Assembly: GCA_032209605.1 (NCBI GenBank)
Contig: JASFXZ010000014.1
Coordinates: 8,204,912-8,268,911 of the forward strand
DNA: 64,000 nucleotides
Direction: 5' to 3'
From: Mactromeris polynyma
Lineage: Eukaryota > Mollusca > Bivalvia > Venerida > Mactridae
Shown piece by piece: positions 57,901-64,000 of this stretch (positions within the stretch are counted from its first letter, which is position 1; every line of letters starts with the position of its first letter). The notes under the pieces were generated by a model that ran no database searches, had not been told where the DNA came from, and saw only the letters and a list, made by a program, of their open reading frames with translations. Made by a program: the position numbers and the translations under genes.

Positions 57901-60900
57901 AAAAGATAAAGAAGAACAACTAAAAGAACTGAATGATGAATTTCATGAAATGAAAGAAGAATCAGAGGCTACTACAAGAAAACTTAACAATGCTGAAGAT
58001 GACATAAAATGTCTGAAAGAGACATCAAAGGAACTGCAAAAAGATAATGATAATTTAAGTCATGAACTCAAATTTGTTAAAGAACAGAAAATTAACAAAA
58101 GATTTGGACAGTCCAACGGACATTCTAAAGTAGAGAGTCCAAGAAATGGTATGAATGGACAGTTTGCCATTTCTAACTCAATGACAGAAGAAACGTTGAG
58201 GGTACAAAAACCCAAATGGAGTTACAATAAACAAACAGACACAGGTATACGCCAAACACAACAAAGTACAAACCCTGTCAACGATAAAACAGTGATGGGT
58301 ATTGGTTTAACCCATTTCATTCTGCAGCCAATCCAGATAAGATATCTCCAATATCTGGGCATTTTGTCAGTTACTGATAAGCCTTGTTAGGCTTTTGGGG
58401 GTATGGTGATATAAACACCTATATTTCACTTATTATTCAAGATATTATTACACATTATACATCACTGGAAAGATAATAAAATTCTCTTTACAGCTATATA
58501 AAAATCATCAACATATTGAAAAGCATGCAAACTATAAAATCATAACAAGCATGCTGAACGTTGGGTGTTTGGTCATGAAAAAAAATCCTACCATGCCTTC
58601 AGTGGTAAATATCCATACTTTCCTCTGGTTTTAAAGGTATAATCCAAGTGAGAGAATTTATCCTTATTATATACATAACACACTGGTGAAAATTTTATGA
58701 AAATATTCCAATTATAACTCAACTTATGATATTTTTTCTACTTTCAGGTATGTACACAAAAAAATCACCGAAACACATGTACTGGCCACGAGATAAAAAG
58801 GCCTTTTATTATGGCCATATACAAACCAATATTTATATAAAATAAACTTCATATTATTTTGTGTTCACTACATATATATATATATATATATATCCATTTA
58901 CACTGAAACACTAATTTTTACACACTAAAACACTTTTTTTGGGTACGAATTTTCCTTTTTTTATATTTATTTACACTTAAAAATATCTACACTGTCCTGT
59001 GTTCACTCCATCAACCAGCGCAACCATTTACAGGTTGTTTGCTCTTGTAATATGAGCAGGGAAGCACTGATGATGGACAGGCACATTGCACTGTACACAT
59101 CCAAACTTGGATGTCCCAACCCGTTCGCCACGATTGGACTTGGCCCTGCATTCGACACAGACCTTCTCCTTTTCAAATAATCGCTCCATGTCGTGTCGTC
59201 GAGCTGGCCTTGCATTGTCCACGGTTGGAGCGTTCTTTCCAGACCGAAAGTCGCCAATCAAGCCATCAGCCAGGTCCTCCAAGAAGTCCTGAATATTGGG
59301 CCATTCCCTATACACCACTTCGGGGTTGGTATCCTTTGCAATAATGTACGCGTTCAGTGCACTGCCCATCATAAAGTGGAAAAATAGTCTGCGCCACCAT
59401 TTTCTTGAGCGATGGTTGATCATGTGGTAGCCAATCATCTGGTCAGATAGGTCTACCCCTTTCATATTCTTCTGGTAGTCTGCAAGCATCTTTGGAACCC
59501 TGATTTGCTGCTGGCGTGCATTTCCCGAGCGTCGATTGACTATACCTGTAGATTCAGGATCGTGAAAATTGGACAGAACCATCACCGCTTTTGTGTCTTG
59601 CCATATGCAACAGCTCAGGTCATCTTTCTGCGCCAAACGATATTCATGTTTGTCCAGCTTGACGTTCTTTGGCAGCAGTACATTTGGCAGGCCCTTTCGA
59701 TTGACACGAACTGTTCCACAGCCGTAGACACCCCTCATCAGTAGCTCGGAGAGTAACGTCGGACTTGTATAAAAGTTGTCCATAAACACGCGAATGTTCT
59801 TGTGTTGGACATGGCTAATGAGATCAGTGACTACTCTGTGAGTAAGTCCTTTCTCCTGGTTACCCTCCTTGCCTGTGTACACTTGGAACTGGTGTATGTA
59901 GCCGGTGTGACTCTCTGCAAGTGTCCAAACTTTCACTCCCCACTTGATTGGCTTGGAAGGTAGGTACTGTCGGAATCCAAGACGCCCTTTAAATTTAACC
60001 ATGCTTTCATCAACAGTTACATCCCCATATGGTGTGTACATGGTTCTGAACTTGGTGTTTAGATAATTCAAGAACCATCTGAGCTTCCACAGCTTGTCTG
60101 GAGTAGCCGGTGGTGGTGCTTCATTGTTGGTCAGATGCAAGTACCGCCATATCAGGTTGAACTTGTCTCTTGGCATGATGGAGTTGAAGTTTGTCTTGAA
60201 CATCCGCTTCTTTACCCGCCAATAGTCATTCCTGGATGGAAGCCTCATGATCCCCATGCAAAAACACAGTCCAATGAAGGCTTTCATGGCTGGAATGTCT
60301 ACCGGCGTCCATTTAGGTGCAAACGTTGGTGGTGGATTGCGTGTCCGTTCCTGGTCAGCATACCGGTTGGTTTCTGTAACCAAATGTGACCAAAGGTCAT
60401 CACCCCACAGCAAATCAAAGTAATGGTGTGGTAAAGCCTCTTCTGGGTGCTGAAAAATCGACCCACCAATACCACTATACTCACTAGTGTCACGATTTGT
60501 GAAGTTCTCAGTCTTCCAATCTGCATCAAATCCCTCAAATTCTGCGTCATCGTCGCTGTCCGAGTCAAAAAATCCGTGTAACCAGTCGTTGTCATCTCGC
60601 CGAACGTCTTGCAAGTTTATTCCACCTAATTCCTCGTCCAAAATACTATCAATATCATCATAGTCCACGTCTATATCACTCCCATCACTGTTGATATCAG
60701 ATCCGTCCGCCATTACTTTATTTCGATCGAAAAACTCAAAAAATCGTCTCGTAAATTCTGTCGAATTTTCACTTCCTGACTATTTCAATTTCGCGCTTTA
60801 TTTATGTATTTATGCGCATGTGCAAGCGGAAACCTTCCTGCATAACTTCCTGAAGAGTTCACATGAAATGATGACGTTTTACGCTGTTTACACAGCTTTC

Positions 60901-61183
60901 TCCAATGTACATGTACGAACTACGGATCAATTCGTATCCCGAATGAAAAGGGTAGATACGAATTCATTCGTATCCCGCATGAAATGGGTTAAATATCCAT
61001 AGAGGTCAACAAAAACCTATCCAAAATCCAAGAAAGTCGACACTTATTTCTGAACCAAGACTTAACGGCAAGGTCAACATTCACCATGTTAAAACCCGAA
61101 ATGGCAGACCAAGATTAACAGGCAATGAACAGCATTCAATGCCACTGGCTTCTCTCAGTATATCAGGTAGCAGCAAAAAGTAG
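54931..61183 (+). CDS. CARD-coiled-coil protein 2, last exon split by piggyBac
   Basis: Exons 54,931-55,071, 55,465-55,630, 56,843-57,263 and 57,679 onward. Introns are in phases 0, 1 and 2; intron 2 starts with GC instead of GT. The CARD is residues about 1-102, with ILPRRGPVAF matching the LPKRGPKAF block of gene 1. The shared linker (EPVTFVMVDSLLDQL) is about 219-270 and coiled coil about 258-380; a disordered tail follows. As it stands, exon 4 runs to a stop at 58,388-58,390 (479 aa), but the last 26 residues come from the transposon that begins after TTAA 58,307-58,310. If the element is removed with one TTAA, the frame continues at 60,989 to TAG 61,181-61,183: 516 aa, exactly divisible by three. 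This is a tandem paralogue of 48,575-52,723. An alternative is that the exon ends at the donor-like acag/gtatac at 58,244, which would make the insertion intronic. Confidence 0.82.
55630..55636 (+). promoter_or_regulatory. GC donor of intron 2, CARD gene 2
   Basis: The exon ends caag and the intron begins gcaaat. Phase 1 here joins exactly to the exon at 56,843 and equals the phase of the GT donor at the same place in gene 1 (49,950/49,951). No GT donor in the right phase lies nearby. Confidence 0.72.
55845..55925 (+). repeat. tRNA-like SINE relic in intron 2 of CARD gene 2
   Basis: ggcttgatggatcaagcgtt, with a B-box-like ggtgttttcgaatcccacc about 45 bp on. Confidence 0.45.
58864..58892. repeat. 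TA microsatellite inside the piggyBac
   Basis: A run of about 13 ta units in the element's transposase 3' flank. An AATAAA on the minus strand at 58,966-58,971 may end the transposase transcript. Confidence 0.7.
59028..60713 (-). CDS. piggyBac transposase, intact
   Basis: A 561-residue DDE-type transposase of the piggyBac (DDE_Tnp_1_7) family, close to the family's usual length of about 590. It cuts and pastes at TTAA with precise excision. An acidic Asp-rich N-terminus (1-75) is typical of the family. The catalytic aspartates are D235 (in VDESMVKFKG), D312 (in FMDNFYTSP) and D421 (in KGVDLSDQ, with D424). The C-terminal cysteine-rich end-binding domain has C519, C522, C539, C542, H547/H548 and C550. 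There is no internal stop or frameshift. The start codon begins the only long frame and leads straight into the acidic region. It could be an active enzyme; expression cannot be judged from sequence. Confidence 0.95.
   Translation of the reverse strand: MADGSDINSDGSDIDVDYDDIDSILDEELGGINLQDVRRDDNDWLHGFFDSDSDDDAEFEGFDADWKTENFTNRDTSEYSGIGGSIFQHPEEALPHHYFDLLWGDDLWSHLVTETNRYADQERTRNPPPTFAPKWTPVDIPAMKAFIGLCFCMGIMRLPSRNDYWRVKKRMFKTNFNSIMPRDKFNLIWRYLHLTNNEAPPPATPDKLWKLRWFLNYLNTKFRTMYTPYGDVTVDESMVKFKGRLGFRQYLPSKPIKWGVKVWTLAESHTGYIHQFQVYTGKEGNQEKGLTHRVVTDLISHVQHKNIRVFMDNFYTSPTLLSELLMRGVYGCGTVRVNRKGLPNVLLPKNVKLDKHEYRLAQKDDLSCCIWQDTKAVMVLSNFHDPESTGIVNRRSGNARQQQIRVPKMLADYQKNMKGVDLSDQMIGYHMINHRSRKWWRRLFFHFMMGSALNAYIIAKDTNPEVVYREWPNIQDFLEDLADGLIGDFRSGKNAPTVDNARPARRHDMERLFEKEKVCVECRAKSNRGERVGTSKFGCVQCNVPVHHQCFPAHITRANNL
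60989..61183 (+). pseudogene. displaced 3' coding end of CARD gene 2
   Basis: Starting from the TTA of the right-hand TTAA, 64 codons stay open before TAG, in the frame needed to join 58,306. The 63 residues after the shared Leu are Arg/Lys/Ser/Asn-rich, like the tail of gene 1. In the present arrangement they are cut off from the rest of the gene by the transposon. AATAAA at 61,809-61,814 could be the original poly(A) signal. Confidence 0.75.
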
Positions 61184-62285
61184 TATATCAATAACATATT
61201 GTTTTAAGGATGTGTGTATGTTTTCATGTCACTTTGTGCTTTTGAAGTGGCTTCTTGGCTTCTTTATACAACTCGTAGACAATAGCCATTATCTTTAATG
61301 AGAAAGGTCCGATTAATAGCGGCTATAAGAAAGAAATATCTTCCAAATCCCATTTGAATGGAAAGTTATTTAGACAATATTGACCTGGTAGACTGCAAAG
61401 GTAATCATTTGCAGTGTACTTGTTGATGGCTAAAACATGGTATTAGTAAAAAACATTAACTGGTAGACGACTTAATCTACGCCTTCCTCTTCGTGCACAA
61501 TCCCCATTTTCATTGAGGAGGCACACAATAATTAAATGTATATTGGAGGCCATTTTTTTGTATATTACCATTTCAAATAGACACTAATAACTAAACATGA
61601 CGATGTTGCATTTATCAATGCAATGATTTGCTTAGTAACAATTGCATGCATTATAAATTCATTTATTGCAATTATTTTATTTTATCTAAAATTTGTTTGT
61701 TGTTGTTGTTGTTGTTCTATAAAAATGGAGACATGAAAATATTTGATATTGTTATAACTAGGTTACAATTAATGTTATTGATTAATTTGTTCTCGTTAAA
61801 ACTTAACCAATAAATTAGAGATTAGATATACAAAAATAAAAAGTGAAATCTGGTGTATATGTCCTTTTTATTATTTTCAGGACTGGTAAAGTACCTTAAA
61901 AAAATACATTTTGTCTGACACAGTCGATTGAACATCTCAATGAAAATTTTTCATTTTCATTTTAGCATTTACGCTTCCACACAGCTCTTTGATCCCACTA
62001 CCCTTACATTCACACGCTGCTGTATTACCCAGTATATTTTGATATTTGACATTTTAAACCTTTCTGATATAACCAATGAAATCACCGTTCGTACATGATA
62101 CTAAATTTCATTGGTCGGCACAATCATGTGACTACTGAGTTTATAACAGATGGGTATTTTCAAGTGTTGTTACCAATCAAATGTGAACACAATGTATAGT
62201 CATTCGTGCAGAGGAAAATTTTGACAATCTATCTAATTGGTTTTATTTAATGTGAAGTTATCAGTGTTACCTATAACACTCCTTT
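61184..62285. other. 3' flank of CARD gene 2 and intergenic DNA
   Basis: AT-rich; gttgttgttgttgttg near 61,698-61,715 is a short microsatellite. Nothing else recognised. Confidence 0.4.
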
Positions 62286-62289
62286 AAAA

Positions 62290-62680
62290 TTTGAGTTCAC
62301 ATTTCCATACCCTGTGTGGGGAAGTCCTGTTTTGAGAATGTGCCCTTCTCTGTCATACACCATCTAACTGTTATGAAAATGGGGAGCAGGGAATGTCACA
62401 TTTACAAATCAGAAATTCCCTAAACAAAAGAAACGGGTGGAAGAGAGATTAAGTTGTTAAAGGGAACTCCAGAAACATAAGACAATGGCTCCCCTCACAG
62501 ATCCCAGGGAAAACAAAACAGAACATAGGGGAGTGAGGAGGTGCAAAGGTAAACATGTAAGGGAATAGAGGTGCAAGAATTGGTCTAGCTGACTATCAAA
62601 AGCAACTATGGAGAATTTAGGGAGACAACAAGATGGTGAATAAAGTTTAATGGATAGAGACATCACAGAACAAGCCAAGA
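62290..62680 (-). repeat. family P-related copy, diverged
   Basis: Shares order and words with 21,365-21,800: gggaa...cacatttac, acataagacaatg, aaaacaaaacagaacat, gaggtg...aaggtaaac, agaggtgcaag and tttaatggatagagac. It is more diverged than the other copies. Confidence 0.5.
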
Positions 62681-62689
62681 AAGGCAGTA

Positions 62690-64000
62690 ATCATAGGCAA
62701 AAGGGGGGGGAGTGAGAACATAAATACTATATTACATCAAGTAGAGGCACTGTACATGGGGAAAGAGAAGCTTTCATACATCTAAAAACATAAATAGAAA
62801 TAACCACACCGTGATTTACAGCCTTAGAACTGCCAGTAATACGCTGGAGGCACTCACTGGAAGGGACACAAAAACAAACAAACACAAGGAGAGGACACGA
62901 AGACCAAAATGATAAAAACAAGGAGATCAAACAAGATCAAACCATCAACTATGGAATGACACAAGACTACACAACCCAGTGATCAGAGATATAAGCTGAT
63001 ACAAGAAATCAATAAATAAGACCAAGGTAATTCATTGAAGTAATTTAACAAGAATGGCAAATTTAAAATTACATAATGGGGCTCAATTATTCTGTATGCC
63101 AACAAATAAATAATCAAAGGAATGCACAATTGACAAGTCAGCCATTATACTCATTAGATCTGTTATAAAATCAGAGGACTTTACATGTTCTATCTTGAGA
63201 CGATGAATATAGCGGTACATCGGGTAGACCATCTGGTTGACGATGATAGCAATGAGACGCTATAAAGCGCATCAAAAAGCTACAATGCTTTATAGAGAAA
63301 GGTTATTGATCTGCCAAGTCTACTTTAAAAATTGGTATGTTCTATTTCCCTTTGTATGGGTATTTGTTCATGTTGTGTATGTTGTGTATGTTCACTGACA
63401 GATACTTTCAGTCATACATGTCAGCTAAACATCTTAGAGTGGCTGTACGATATTTGAACCTGATAATGTATGATTTAACAGAATACTGAAACTGCCAGCA
63501 TTTCACCCAATATCATCAATAACCCATTCCAACAATATATTACAGACATTATTACAGATATTATTTTTCAAAATTCTTTCACAACAAATTACTTTACTTA
63601 TCCAACAATGATGACATAGTCGAGTTATTACCTGGAAACAGATTTCCACCTAATGGTCAGTTTGACCTTGACCTTTGACAAAGTTACCCATAAATCAATC
63701 AGGTACATCTACAACACACAGGCAACTAGTTTGAGACATAAAATATGAATATAAAATTACAAAAAACAATGGTAAGTCAAAGTGGCCCAGCAGGAATGAT
63801 CAGGATTTCATATCAATGGCATGGATTACCTTTCTCATGTAACATTCTATAGCACACCTAACTATGGTGCTTAGATATCTACCAAATTAAAAGATGTTGG
63901 TTGAATGTGTTGTTACAGATTTTTCTCAACAAATCATCACAGTGGTAACATTCCAAGCAGGGAAAGCCACATTCACATATTAAGAATTTCTCCAGACAGC
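62690..64000. other. intergenic, nothing recognised
   Basis: Includes a small gaccttgacctttgacaaag fragment near 63,664. No gene recognised. Confidence 0.4.

Larger units (their letters stand above)
58307..60992 (-). mobile_element. complete piggyBac transposon at TTAA
   Basis: The element body is 58,311-60,988 (2,678 bp), flanked by TTAA at 58,307-58,310 and 60,989-60,992, the obligate piggyBac target duplication. Terminal inverted repeats are cccatttcat (58,311-58,320) and atgaaatggg (60,979-60,988), perfect over 10 bp, with weaker similarity inward. The right end carries two 24-bp direct repeats, 60,930-60,953 and 60,966-60,989 (22/24 identical), and a 20-bp palindrome at 60,955-60,974. 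The left end has a different inverted pair, ccagata/tatctgg at 58,333-58,339 and 58,352-58,358. The intact transposase sits on the minus strand. It is inserted in the final coding exon of CARD gene 2. Confidence 0.93.

Noticed and set aside
58242..58250. Donor-like acag/gtatac as the true end of exon 4 of CARD gene 2
   Set aside because: Kept as an alternative only. The frame stays open past it to the TTAA and resumes in phase after the transposon, and gene 1 has no intron in its tail.
59086..59744. Plus-strand frames of 64-79 codons
   Set aside because: Antisense shadows of the piggyBac transposase.
11363..61183. A single co-regulated immune cluster of tetraspanin, CHORD-like and CARD genes
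   Set aside because: CHORD proteins and CARDs both act in immunity elsewhere, but gene spacing of 10-22 kb and no shared motif give no support for joint regulation.

Overview
The window is animal nuclear DNA. It is AT-rich, its genes are split by GT-AG introns (plus one GC-AG intron), and most of it is repeats. tRNA-derived SINEs, GACGGACGGACGG-type dispersed repeats, a LINE with an RNase H-like tail, several MITE families and a tetraspanin/CARD gene content suggest a mollusc, probably a bivalve. The lineage is an inference; no species is claimed.

Layout. 1-11.3 kb is intergenic and repeat-rich: a 169-bp repeat cluster, SINEs, a 27-bp minisatellite and MITEs. 11,363-15,103 (+) is a single 3.7-kb open exon for a tetraspanin with a huge disordered N-terminal cytoplasmic extension. 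15.3-37.5 kb is intergenic, with MITEs that often keep clear target-site duplications, four copies of one SINE family in the window as a whole, and a 2.5-kb array of 29-bp satellites (25.3-27.85 kb). 37,671-38,882 (+) encodes a coiled-coil protein ending in a CHORD-like Cys/His zinc module. 41.5-46.2 kb is a 4.7-kb array of a 48-bp minisatellite. Because 48 is a multiple of 3 it gives very long but spurious open frames on both strands.

48.6-61.2 kb holds two tandem paralogous genes on the + strand. Each encodes a caspase-2/CRADD-like CARD, a conserved helical linker of about 55 residues, a coiled coil and a basic disordered tail. Gene 1 (48,575-52,723, four exons, 616 aa) looks intact. Gene 2 (54,931-61,183) carries a complete piggyBac transposon (58,307-60,992) at a TTAA inside its last coding exon. 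Removing the element with one TTAA copy makes the frame run on uninterrupted to a TAG at 61,181-61,183 (516 aa). The transposase (561 aa, minus strand) is intact with all catalytic aspartates and matching terminal inverted repeats, so the insertion looks recent and may be polymorphic or mobile.

How the genes may work together: CARDs are homotypic assembly domains, coiled coils oligomerise, CHORD modules bind zinc and often HSP90-type partners, and tetraspanins organise membrane platforms. A signalling or innate-immune role for the CARD pair is plausible, but nothing in the sequence links the tetraspanin or CHORD gene to them. 61.2-64.0 kb is again intergenic.
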